20,685 nucleotides of DNA from IMG/VR virus record IMGVR_UViG_3300005836_000034, positions 1 through 20,685 of that record; one strand, given 5' to 3'. Every line of letters starts with the position of its first letter. Position 1 is the first letter of the stretch. Under the pieces are notes generated by a model. That model was not told the origin of the DNA, did not search any database, and saw only the letters and a list, made by a program, of their open reading frames with translations. Source of the DNA: a virus. Positions 7,612 to 13,912 of the stretch are shown one piece after another. Made by a program: the position numbers and the translations under genes.

Positions 7612-7648
7612 GGAAGGCACTGTTAGGTTTGGAGGGGGGTGCTTTTAT
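7612..7648 (-). promoter_or_regulatory. Repeated leader box, copy A (upstream of protease)
   Basis: On the minus strand this reads ATAA, a C-rich tract, CCAAACCTAACA, two variable bases and GCCTTCC. It begins at the stop codon of the MuF-like gene. The CAAACC core starts at 7631, exactly 51 nt before the protease GTG at 7580. The second copy is at 11569-11606. Function unknown: promoter, RNA leader or protein-binding site. Confidence 0.6.
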
Positions 7649-8352
7649 TCCTCGTCACGCGGCGACAGAACCGGGAGGAGGTCGCATTCGCAATTTCCGT
7701 GACGGGGCGGATCGCCTCCATCGAACTCGTCGTCAAGCGGGACGATCTGCCCGTCGAGCGCAGCGCATTCGGGGCACGGGTCCTCGCTCGCGGACCACTC
7801 CTTGCCCTCGACGACCCCCGAGGTCTTCCAGCCGATCAGGTTGCCCTCGACGTCGGCGAACGCGGTCTCCGTGCGCGCGATCATCTCGGCCCGACCCTCG
7901 GAGAACCACACCGACCCCTCGATGTTGTCGGCGAGCTCGTCGTTCGAGATCCCGGTCTGTTGCGCCTCGGCCACAAGCTGGCGCAGCTTGTCCCGCGTCG
8001 TGTCGTCGATCGACCATCGCGGGTTGGGGTTGACGATCAGCTCGCCGTCTGAGGTGCGCTTCATGCCGACCATCTCGGCCGCGCGCGCCCGGGCCCAGTC
8101 GAGCGAGGGCTCGTTCACCTGCTCGAGCATCGCCTTGTACTCGACGCCGAGACCGACCAGCCCATCTTCGGCGCCGGCCAGGGTGAGGTCTTCGAGGAAC
8201 GGGGTCAGCTCTTCGATCAGGCGCTCGCGCTCTTCCGCGGAGACTTCGGCGAGGAGCGCTTCGAGGTCTTTCTTGTCGATCTTCGCGATCTTGGTCAGTC
8301 GCCCGACCAGGCGATCACGCTGGGCCGTCAGGTACGCCGCGACCGCCGCCAC
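7645..8352 (-). CDS. MuF-like minor head protein (SPP1 gp7 / Mu gpF family)
   Basis: 235 residues. The N-terminal half is helical and charged (ERERLIEELTPFLEDLTL). The C-terminal half is the MuF domain: RAEMIARTETAFADVEGNL at 154-172, then EWSASEDPCPECAALDGQIV at 185-204 and PPRHGNCECDLLPV at about 215-228, giving a C193-C196 and C221-C223 metal-binding-type set. Such proteins sit inside the head near the portal and are often ejected with DNA. GTG at 8352 lies inside the end of the portal gene and has no visible Shine-Dalgarno. The frame stays open upstream to a 10-A run in the portal gene, so it may also, or mainly, be made as a portal fusion. Confidence 0.85.
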   Translation of the reverse strand: MAAVAAYLTAQRDRLVGRLTKIAKIDKKDLEALLAEVSAEERERLIEELTPFLEDLTLAGAEDGLVGLGVEYKAMLEQVNEPSLDWARARAAEMVGMKRTSDGELIVNPNPRWSIDDTTRDKLRQLVAEAQQTGISNDELADNIEGSVWFSEGRAEMIARTETAFADVEGNLIGWKTSGVVEGKEWSASEDPCPECAALDGQIVPLDDEFDGGDPPRHGNCECDLLPVLSPRDEE

Positions 8353-9797
8353 GAAGCCGCGCGGAATGGTACGAGGTCCATGCCGGCGCGCTTTTTTTTT
8401 TCGAGACTGCCGCCGCCGGCGCCGTCATCGACTCCCTTGGGCTTGTCGCCACCGGGGGGCATATCGCCACCGGGCGGGATGACGGGCGGGACGATCTCCT
8501 CGGGCACCGCATCCACGGGCAGGCCGTACCACTCCTTGGCGATGTACCCCGCCTTCGCGATGCGGGCGTTCACGAGGATCTGCGCGACCTGGGCCTTCTT
8601 GAGCGCGTCGGGGATCTCTTCGTCGAGGTAGACGAACTCCAAACCGTCGGCGCCGAATACCTTGGCGAGAACCTCGTCCATCAGGTCTTTGAACCAGAGC
8701 TTGATCGGCTCCAAGCCCTCGGTCTGCGCGCCCACCGCCGACTGTTGCGCTGCGGCGCGGTTCATGGGCTTGATGAGCGCGGATCGGTCGATCGACAGCG
8801 CGAACGCGATCACCGACGAGATGTAGTCGTCGGTCTCGTCCTTGAGCGCCGGGGCTTTCGCGATCGTGACGCTCGAATCGTGCGGGATCACGCGCAGACG
8901 CCGGCGCGCCTGGATGTCGCCCTCCAGGTTGTCGAGCCACCCCTGGTAATCGGCGATCTGTTGCGGCGTCCATCCCGTGGCGCCGTTCAGGAAGGCGTCG
9001 GGCACGTTGCCCGTCGTGAAGTACGAGGTCATGAAGCTCTGCCGACGGAGGGCGAGGTTCAGGATCCCGAGCACCTGCTCGACCGGGGACATCCCATAGA
9101 ACCGATACACGCGCGGGTTCCGGACCGCCGAGATCACTTCGTCCTGGGTCCAGGTCACGGGCTTCTTGCGGCCGGTCTCGTCGACGTAGGTGACGGGGAT
9201 GCCGTTGATCACCTGCGACCACGCGGGCTCAGGGGGCATAGGCAGACGGCCGTCGATCGCGGTGTACGGCTTCATCGTCGCGCCGTCGATCAGCTCGGCG
9301 ATCTCCTCGTCGGGGAGCGCGTAGACGATCACCGCGTCCGTGACGAAGCACTCTTCGAGGATCATCCGCTGCCACTGGCGGAAGGTGTGGATGCCGTCCG
9401 GCCGGCGCAGCTTCTGTTCGATCTCGCGCGCGCGGGCCCCGCCGTCGGTCTTCCCGTCGGTCGAGGCGATGGCCCAATCCTGGCCGGCCATCTGATCCTT
9501 CCGCGTTTCGATCGCCAGGCGCAGGAGGTCGAGGCCACCGAGCGCCGGATCCGCGAGCGCGCGGAGCATGTCGAATTGAAGCCCGGTCTCGCTCGCTTCG
9601 GTGCGCGGGAGGAACTGCGAGTTGACCGTGGCCGGGTAGGCGAACTGCCGCGGCTTGTCGCCGTCGATGACCGTCGGCTGCATCGGCGTGCCAGGGCCCA
9701 TCCACGCCATGCGCATGGAATCGCCGAACGCGCGGACGGACGCTACCCCTCGCTGTGCCAGGGAGGTGAATCGTGACGCGAGGCCGATTTGAGGCAT
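8328..9797 (-). CDS. Portal protein
   Basis: 489 residues. The portal forms the dodecameric channel at one capsid vertex, through which DNA is packaged. Visible family features are the long alpha/beta core with AYPATVNSQFLPRTEASE near the N-terminus, ETRKDQMAGQDWAI, an ILEECFVTDAVIVYAL segment, YRFYGMSPVEQVLGILNLAL, the SYFTTGNVPDAFLNG segment and IDRSALIKPMNRAAAQQSA near the crown. The C-terminal tail is G/P-rich (IPPGGDMPPGGDKPKG) and reaches a KKKR run coded by the A10 tract. ATG at 9797 is preceded by AAGGAG with 8-nt spacing and overlaps the end of the large terminase by 55 nt. The reading frame is open further upstream but that part is antisense-like in composition, so this start is preferred. 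Confidence 0.9.
   Translation of the reverse strand: MPQIGLASRFTSLAQRGVASVRAFGDSMRMAWMGPGTPMQPTVIDGDKPRQFAYPATVNSQFLPRTEASETGLQFDMLRALADPALGGLDLLRLAIETRKDQMAGQDWAIASTDGKTDGGARAREIEQKLRRPDGIHTFRQWQRMILEECFVTDAVIVYALPDEEIAELIDGATMKPYTAIDGRLPMPPEPAWSQVINGIPVTYVDETGRKKPVTWTQDEVISAVRNPRVYRFYGMSPVEQVLGILNLALRRQSFMTSYFTTGNVPDAFLNGATGWTPQQIADYQGWLDNLEGDIQARRRLRVIPHDSSVTIAKAPALKDETDDYISSVIAFALSIDRSALIKPMNRAAAQQSAVGAQTEGLEPIKLWFKDLMDEVLAKVFGADGLEFVYLDEEIPDALKKAQVAQILVNARIAKAGYIAKEWYGLPVDAVPEEIVPPVIPPGGDMPPGGDKPKGVDDGAGGGSLEKKKRAGMDLVPFRAASWRRSRRT
8358..8401 (-). promoter_or_regulatory. Possible -1 slippage site joining portal to MuF (A10 run plus stem-loop)
   Basis: Ten consecutive A on the coding strand (8401-8392) are phased ga A AAA AAA AAG in the portal frame, giving the heptamers A AAA AAA and A AAA AAG. 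Immediately after, CGCGC-CGG-CATGG (8390-8378) can pair with CCATTCCGCGCG (8369-8358) to form about 11 bp with one bulge and one mismatch around an 8-nt loop. The -1 frame is open through to the MuF stop at 7645. The spacer is short (0-3 nt), less than the usual 5-8. RNA polymerase slippage adding one A would give the same fusion. On the opposite strand the same DNA reads as a GC hairpin followed by ten T, like an intrinsic terminator. Confidence 0.5.
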
Positions 9798-11149
9798 GGC
9801 GCTTTCTCCTTGGCGGCGGAGGCGGATGCTTTCTGCTGGCGGATGTAGTTGGCGAAGGCGTCGCCGTCGCCTTGGGCCGTAAGCTCGGTGGCGGCCCACA
9901 CGAGCGCGTCCATGCGATCCGGCGACCGCTCCGTGCTCGTCGGATCCCACTGGCACATCTGCGATTCGAGCAACGGGAACGCGCCGACGTGATGCACGCG
10001 GCCCTGCTCGTACAGCGCGGCGATCGGCTCGGCGCGGACGGCCTTGCCGCGCGTGGCAGTGACCTTCGTGAACGCGACGTTGGGGTCGACGTTGTAGATC
10101 GTGCTGCCGATCATGTCGCCGCCGTTGTTCGTCTCGCCGATGATCCGGTCGGCCTTGAGATCGTGGTATCCCGTGACGGCGGCGACCGCCCACTCGTGAG
10201 GGCTCATGATCCCGCTGCGATCGTCGAGCACGTAGAGGTGCGGCGGGTAACGCTCGTCGATTCCGACCGCGACGATCCCGCACTCGTCGGAGGTCTCGGT
10301 CGACGTGACGGAAGGGTCGACGCCGACAACGATTCGTTGCAGAGCGGGCGCAGCGTCAACGCGCGCGGCTTCGATCTGCGAGAGCTTCCACAACGCGCCC
10401 GGGTTGTCTTCGAGGATCTCGGCGTTGATCTCTTGCCGGCCGAGGCGTGTGCCCTCGTACTTGACGAGAATGTCGGAAAACACGCTCGGCGCCAGGTTCG
10501 CCTTGTTCTCGTAGGACGTTCCTCGCGTCACGACCGTCGTCGACTTCAGCCTCAACTCGCGGATCAGCTTCGATGGCTTCGGCGTGGTCGTGACGACGAC
10601 TTGCGGCGTCTTCCCGAGGCGCAGCCCGAACATCGCCTGGTCCCAGGCTTCCTGGTAGCGCCACGCGCAGATCTCGTCCGTCCACAGGCCGCCATGCTGC
10701 TTGCCGCGAAGGCGCTCCGGCTCGTCGGCGGAGAAGATCAGCGAGCGCGCACCATTGGGCCAGGTCAGGCGCGCTTTCGACGGTTCGTAGACGGGCCGCT
10801 CGCCGTTGGGGCAGATGGCGAGGATCCCGGATTCGCCGTCGACCATCACGTCGCGGGCGTCTTGCGCCGTCGGGCCGATCAGGTTGACGTAGTTGCGTTC
10901 GCGCGACCAGACGCGCACCGTCTCCGCGCCTACTCGAGTCTTGCCGAAGCCGCGCCCTGCGATCAGGAGCCACACGATCCAAGCGCCGGGAGGGATTAGC
11001 TGATTCGGCCTGGCCCAGAACTCCCAGTCGAACGCGAGAACGTCGGCCTCAGCGTCGGTCAGTTTCGCGAAGCGCCGCTCACGCTCGTCGATCGGGAGCG
11101 CGAGGAACCGCTCCGCGAGCCCGACCTCAGAGGCCGAGGAGCTTTGCAC
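9743..11149 (-). CDS. terL: Large terminase subunit (packaging ATPase and nuclease)
   Basis: 468 residues with both terminase domains. ATPase: Walker A AGRGFGKT at 64-71, Walker B LWTDEI at 155-160, coupling motif TTTP at 187-190. RNase H-like nuclease: VVGVDPS with D278, IIGETNNGGD with E339, and SPDRMDALVW with D411/D414, supplying the acidic metal-binding residues. It pumps DNA into the procapsid through the portal and cuts the concatemer. GTG at 11149 lies inside the small terminase gene, overlapping it by 23 nt, with AAGGA eight bases upstream. The C-terminal end overlaps the portal start. Confidence 0.95.
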   Translation of the reverse strand: MQSSSASEVGLAERFLALPIDERERRFAKLTDAEADVLAFDWEFWARPNQLIPPGAWIVWLLIAGRGFGKTRVGAETVRVWSRERNYVNLIGPTAQDARDVMVDGESGILAICPNGERPVYEPSKARLTWPNGARSLIFSADEPERLRGKQHGGLWTDEICAWRYQEAWDQAMFGLRLGKTPQVVVTTTPKPSKLIRELRLKSTTVVTRGTSYENKANLAPSVFSDILVKYEGTRLGRQEINAEILEDNPGALWKLSQIEAARVDAAPALQRIVVGVDPSVTSTETSDECGIVAVGIDERYPPHLYVLDDRSGIMSPHEWAVAAVTGYHDLKADRIIGETNNGGDMIGSTIYNVDPNVAFTKVTATRGKAVRAEPIAALYEQGRVHHVGAFPLLESQMCQWDPTSTERSPDRMDALVWAATELTAQGDGDAFANYIRQQKASASAAKEKAPCLKSASRHDSPPWHSEG

Positions 11150-11537
11150 GGAGCGATTCCTTCGCCGCTTTGGTCTCGATGGGTCCGCCGTTCGGCCCCG
11201 AGTGCTCGTGGCGATCGACGAAGAGCGCGAGGTGCTTGCCGATCAGCTCATGGCCCTTCAACGCGGCCGCGTACTCCCCGGCGGCCTCGGCCTTCAGCGC
11301 GACCCGCTCGATGTCCGACAGCACGCGCTCGGCCGTGCGCTCGGTCTTGACGGCCCGGCCGGCGATCGCTTTCGCGATTGCCGCTGCGATGTAGGGCTTT
11401 GCGATGTTCTCTTGGCCGATGAGTCGCGCCGTGTGTTTGGAATACCCCGCGCGGATGGCGGCCTGCGTGGCGTTTAGGTCGACGAGGTATTCCTCGACGA
11501 ATCGCTTTTGGCGCGGGTTGACCTCGGCGCGGGGCAT
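11127..11537 (-). CDS. terS: Small terminase subunit
   Basis: 136 residues of the Terminase_2 type: NPRQKRFVEEYLVDLNATQA then AIRAGYSKHTARLIGQENIA gives the N-terminal helix-turn-helix used to recognise the packaging site, followed by a helical oligomerisation region (RVLSDIERVALKAEAAGEYA) and a charged tail. It marks concatemeric DNA and hands it to the large subunit, whose start lies inside this gene. The start ATG at 11537 has only a weak ribosome binding site. A 51-nt leader carrying the repeated CAAACCTAACA box precedes it, overlapping the end of the upstream gene. Confidence 0.9.
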   Translation of the reverse strand: MPRAEVNPRQKRFVEEYLVDLNATQAAIRAGYSKHTARLIGQENIAKPYIAAAIAKAIAGRAVKTERTAERVLSDIERVALKAEAAGEYAAALKGHELIGKHLALFVDRHEHSGPNGGPIETKAAKESLRAKLLGL

Positions 11538-11556
11538 GCGCCGACCGTCGCGCGGT

Positions 11557-11856
11557 TTACCCTTGCGTGGAAGGCCTTGTTAGGTTTGGGCGGGGGTAGC
11601 CCTTATGCGGCAACCGGAGCGGGAGTGGGTGAAACGGAGCGAGTGATGCACCACCGAGACGCGCGCCGCGCCTGCGGCGAAAATCGATTATGTCGAGCAG
11701 TGACCGATCCAGTGCAAGGTCCTCTCCGCGCAGTAGCAGCTCAGGCGTGTACTGAACGAACTGCCATAGGGCTTGCCGACAAGACGGGCAATGCGGATAG
11801 GCAACCGAGGGGTTCATCGCCGGGCGCAGTCCGCAATAATGGCACTTGACCGTCAC
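11557..11856 (-). CDS. Small zinc-finger-like protein, unknown function
   Basis: 99 residues with two CxxC knuckles near the N-terminus, C5-H-Y-C8 and C23-P-S-C26, forming a likely zinc ribbon, followed by a helical segment (WQFVQYTPELLLRGEDLALD) and a basic, P-rich tail (FRRRRGARLGG). GTG at 11856 overlaps the stop of the upstream gene as GTGA, with GGGAG seven bases upstream. The last 15 codons overlap leader box B of the small terminase. Position upstream of terminase would suit a late regulator or packaging factor, but that is only a guess from context. Confidence 0.65.
   Translation of the reverse strand: MTVKCHYCGLRPAMNPSVAYPHCPSCRQALWQFVQYTPELLLRGEDLALDRSLLDIIDFRRRRGARLGGASLAPFHPLPLRLPHKGYPRPNLTRPSTQG
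11569..11606 (-). promoter_or_regulatory. Repeated leader box, copy B (upstream of small terminase)
   Basis: Minus-strand ATAA, GGGC, a C-rich tract, CCCAAACCTAACA, two variable bases, GCCTTCC. The CAAACC core starts at 11588, exactly 51 nt before the ATG at 11537, the same distance as in copy A. Unlike copy A it lies within coding sequence of the preceding gene. In both copies the bases before the start codon can form a short GC hairpin. Confidence 0.6.
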
Positions 11857-12062
11857 GAAGCGTCTCCCGCCCGCCTGAACGCGGTGTGCTCGTGGCCGAG
11901 GTGGAACTGCCCGCAGTGGACGCAGTGGTAAGCGGACATCGAGCGAGCGATTTTCGCCTTTGACCGCCCCATGTAGCCGAGGGCCTTGTGTGCATCCCGC
12001 TTCGACGCGAAGGCGATCTTGCCGGTGCACGAGCGCTCGGGGTGAGGGATGGGGCGGGTCAT
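11853..12062 (-). CDS. Small protein with HCxxC/H zinc motif, unknown function
   Basis: 69 residues. The C-terminal half carries YHCVHCGQFHLGH (C47, C50, H54, H57), a compact zinc-binding motif seen in many small phage proteins of unknown role. The N-terminal half is basic (SKRDAHKALGYMGRSKAKIA). ATG at 12062 has no clear Shine-Dalgarno. A TATAGT box lies 15-20 bases upstream, so the transcript could start almost at the gene. Its stop overlaps the next start (GTGA), so the two zinc proteins are likely co-translated. Confidence 0.7.
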   Translation of the reverse strand: MTRPIPHPERSCTGKIAFASKRDAHKALGYMGRSKAKIARSMSAYHCVHCGQFHLGHEHTAFRRAGDAS

Positions 12063-12076
12063 CGCGACCGCCGGAC

Positions 12077-12107
12077 ACTATACGCGCGCGCGCGGACCGT
12101 AGGTCGA
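12077..12107 (-). promoter_or_regulatory. Candidate promoter for the late operon
   Basis: TATAGT (12082-12077, five of six matches to the sigma70 -10 box) stands out in a very GC-rich region. An alternating (GC)n tract of 11 bases lies just upstream, and TCGACC (four of six matches to -35) is 19 bases away, which is a poor -35. It sits in a 112-nt gap (12063-12174) between the RusA gene and the first late genes. The implied leader would be very short. No terminator is evident in the gap. Confidence 0.35.
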
Positions 12108-12174
12108 GACCTTTCCGGCTCCGATCGCCTCACCGTGGCGAACAGGCGGCTTTGTAGCGGCATCGCATTTCGCA

Positions 12175-12642
12175 TCACGCGCCACCGACCGCAGACTTCA
12201 CCACGTCCAGGATCACGCGCCCGGTCGGCCCGAGCTCCGCGATCTCGATCGTCGCTCCCGTGGGCTGGCCGGGTTCGGCGAACACCTTCCGCGTGCCGTC
12301 GAAGCTCACGATTCGAGCGTCGTCCGCGATCACGCCGGCGGTGACGAGAGCGTCCTCGGTGGCTCGGATGAGTTTCGATAAGTCAGGCTTTCTGCACGGC
12401 CCCAGCGCGGTTTTCGCTTTCGACAGGCTGGCGGGTTTCGGCAGGCGGAAAACGACGGCAAGGCGTAGGGGCCCATCGAGGACGCGGAAGTCGTCGCGCA
12501 TGGCCGCGATGCGAGCTGCAGTAGCGACGTCCTGGCGCCAGGGCTTCACGAGTTTCGAGGATTCGATCATCACGCCGTTGCCGACGTGCCGTTTCGAGCC
12601 TTGCGGTGCCGGGGTGCCGATGACGGTGAACGTGAGGGTCAT
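12175..12642 (-). CDS. rusA: RusA-family Holliday junction resolvase
   Basis: 155 residues. RusA family: GTPAPQGSKRHVGNG near the N-terminus, then KPDLSKLIRATEDALVTAGV at 85-104 and IADDARIV at 105-112. These hold the acidic metal-binding residues D87, D97 and D107/D108. In E. coli RusA the motif is DLDN; here the second Asp position is Ser89. The enzyme resolves branched DNA formed in replication and recombination, often before packaging. ATG at 12642 overlaps the upstream stop (ATGA). Family assignment is firm; activity with Ser at that position is untested. Confidence 0.9.
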   Translation of the reverse strand: MTLTFTVIGTPAPQGSKRHVGNGVMIESSKLVKPWRQDVATAARIAAMRDDFRVLDGPLRLAVVFRLPKPASLSKAKTALGPCRKPDLSKLIRATEDALVTAGVIADDARIVSFDGTRKVFAEPGQPTGATIEIAELGPTGRVILDVVKSAVGGA

Positions 12643-13118
12643 GGGGCGGGCTCTTTCGTGACCATCAAGTCGCGCAGTTTACGGGTGTTTTCCTTGGCGG
12701 TTTCGGCCATCACGCTCCCTTGGCTGTTCGGGACTTGCCACGAACGCCTGACGCTTTCCCCGGTCGGACAGATACACGGGCTGGCGAACGTCCCGAGGCT
12801 CTGCCCGTCGTCTCGGAATCGCTCGGTGAGCACGATGCCGGAGTCACGGCACGCGGGATGCTCGAAGACTTCCTCGCCGTCGATTTCTCGTGGCCTTGGC
12901 CGCTCCGGTGCCGCCGCCATCGATCGCAGTTCGACTGGCTTGGGGAAGAACGCCGCGTCGGCCGTGGCAGTCCTACATGCGCGTTCGACCGCTTGAAGCG
13001 ACAGCGGCTTGAGTGCCTCGAAGTACGAGTCCACGAGGTCGCCGTCGATCGATTTCGCGAACACGGCCGCGAGTTTCGTGACGAGCCGTGTGAACTCCTT
13101 GCGGTCGCGGTCGATCAC
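12639..13118 (-). CDS. Probable replication accessory protein (helicase loader/G39P-like N-terminus)
   Basis: 159 residues. The N-terminal 70 (FTRLVTKLAAVFAKSIDGDL, then VDSYFEALKPLSLQAVERAC and FFPKPVELRSMA) match the pattern of small helical domains in phage helicase loader-type proteins, where the segment ends with a FPKxxEL motif. The middle is P/R-rich, followed by C90, C115 and C117 (HPACRDSG, SPCICPTG), a possible metal site. Position directly after the replication initiator and before RusA supports a role in loading the replicative helicase. ATG at 13118 overlaps the upstream stop. The call rests on pattern and context only. Confidence 0.5.
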   Translation of the reverse strand: MIDRDRKEFTRLVTKLAAVFAKSIDGDLVDSYFEALKPLSLQAVERACRTATADAAFFPKPVELRSMAAAPERPRPREIDGEEVFEHPACRDSGIVLTERFRDDGQSLGTFASPCICPTGESVRRSWQVPNSQGSVMAETAKENTRKLRDLMVTKEPAP

Positions 13119-13912
13119 TGGTCGCCTCCGTTGGCGAAGGCTTCGATGCCGGCGAGGCGTTCGGCTTCTTTGCGGTCTTTCGTGCTGAGCGAAACGGTTC
13201 CGATCTCGTCATCCCATCGTCGGTTCCGAATCCACCGTTCGGCGTCTTGGAACTCGGCGCAGAAAGCCCCGGCCTTTTCGCACTCCTCCCGGTGGGTCTT
13301 CTGGCGCGTGATCGCATCGATCAGCTCGTCGGCGCGAGATTCAAGTTTTGCTTTGGCCCACTCAGATTCGGCTCTTGAACGCCCGCGCTTGGCGCCGTTG
13401 CGACTGGGGTACGCGGCCCAGAATCGAGCGAAGCCGAGAGCGCGCGCGGTGCGCGGAGCGCACGAAGCTTTTTCCAACCCTTCCCTACCACTACCCAACC
13501 CAACCCAATTACTACCCGTGGCCGGGTTTGGCCCGGACTCCGGGCCACTTTGTCCCGGGTTTGGCCCGGACTCAGAATTGGATTGAAACGGCGGGATTTT
13601 TGGATCGGCCTTGTACTTCGGTTTCTGCCACCGCCCCCACGACGGCAAATCGTAGTAGGTGGACGCGCCGATGGTGTACCAGCGGGCCATGCCGCGATCG
13701 CGGATCTCTTCGGCCCAACTTTCGACCCGACTACGGGCCAGTTTGTCCCCGCCGAAGATGGAGGCTTGGAGTGTCGATAGCGCTCCCTTCCCTCGGCCGT
13801 AGTCGTCGGCGATGGTGAACATGCCGATGAACATCAGCCGGGCTCCGTGGGATAGGGAGAGGAAGTCCTCGGAGCTGAAGATCTCGGGGTAGATGAAGCG
13901 CTGACGGCTCAT
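13115..13912 (-). CDS. Phage replication initiator (winged-helix N-terminus, helicase-interaction C-terminus)
   Basis: 265 residues. The N-terminal domain (about 1-105: RFIYPEIFSSEDFLSLSHGA, FTIADDYGRGKG, LPSWGRWQKPKY) is the winged-helix-like origin-binding module seen in many phage initiators. The linker (about 108-155) is low complexity and repeat-derived (NSESGPNPGQSGPESGPNP). The C-terminal part begins FARFWAAYPSRNGAKRGRS and contains ESEWAKAKLESRADELIDAI, the FWxAYP-type domain common to phage replication proteins that contact the helicase or its loader. ATG at 13912 is chosen because it overlaps the HNH gene stop as ATGA; an upstream in-frame start would add 16 residues of antisense-like sequence. 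The repeats in the linker DNA may be the origin. Confidence 0.75.
   Translation of the reverse strand: MSRQRFIYPEIFSSEDFLSLSHGARLMFIGMFTIADDYGRGKGALSTLQASIFGGDKLARSRVESWAEEIRDRGMARWYTIGASTYYDLPSWGRWQKPKYKADPKIPPFQSNSESGPNPGQSGPESGPNPATGSNWVGLGSGREGLEKASCAPRTARALGFARFWAAYPSRNGAKRGRSRAESEWAKAKLESRADELIDAITRQKTHREECEKAGAFCAEFQDAERWIRNRRWDDEIGTVSLSTKDRKEAERLAGIEAFANGGDQ
13478..13573 (-). other. Candidate replication origin: direct repeats and G-run tract inside the initiator gene
   Basis: Two identical 19-bp copies of GAGTCCGGGCCAAACCCGG (13573-13555 and 13540-13522 on the minus strand), 33 bp apart; each contains the inverted element CCGGG-CCAAA-CCCGG. Next, in the reading direction, come six GGG runs at 13517-13478 separated by 8, 2, 2, 8 and 2 bases, able to form a G-quadruplex. 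A related, diverged sequence with GGGACAAACTGGCCCG lies at about 13730-13750. In lambda the origin iterons also lie within the initiator gene O. Confidence 0.4.

Noticed and set aside
8358-8401. T10 run as a true plus-strand intrinsic terminator
   Set aside because: It has the right form, but no supported plus-strand gene exists for it to serve; kept only as an alternative explanation.
9798-10283. Upstream extension of the portal frame to 10283
   Set aside because: The extension is R/P/H-rich shadow of the terminase nuclease domain; ATG 9797 has a good ribosome binding site.
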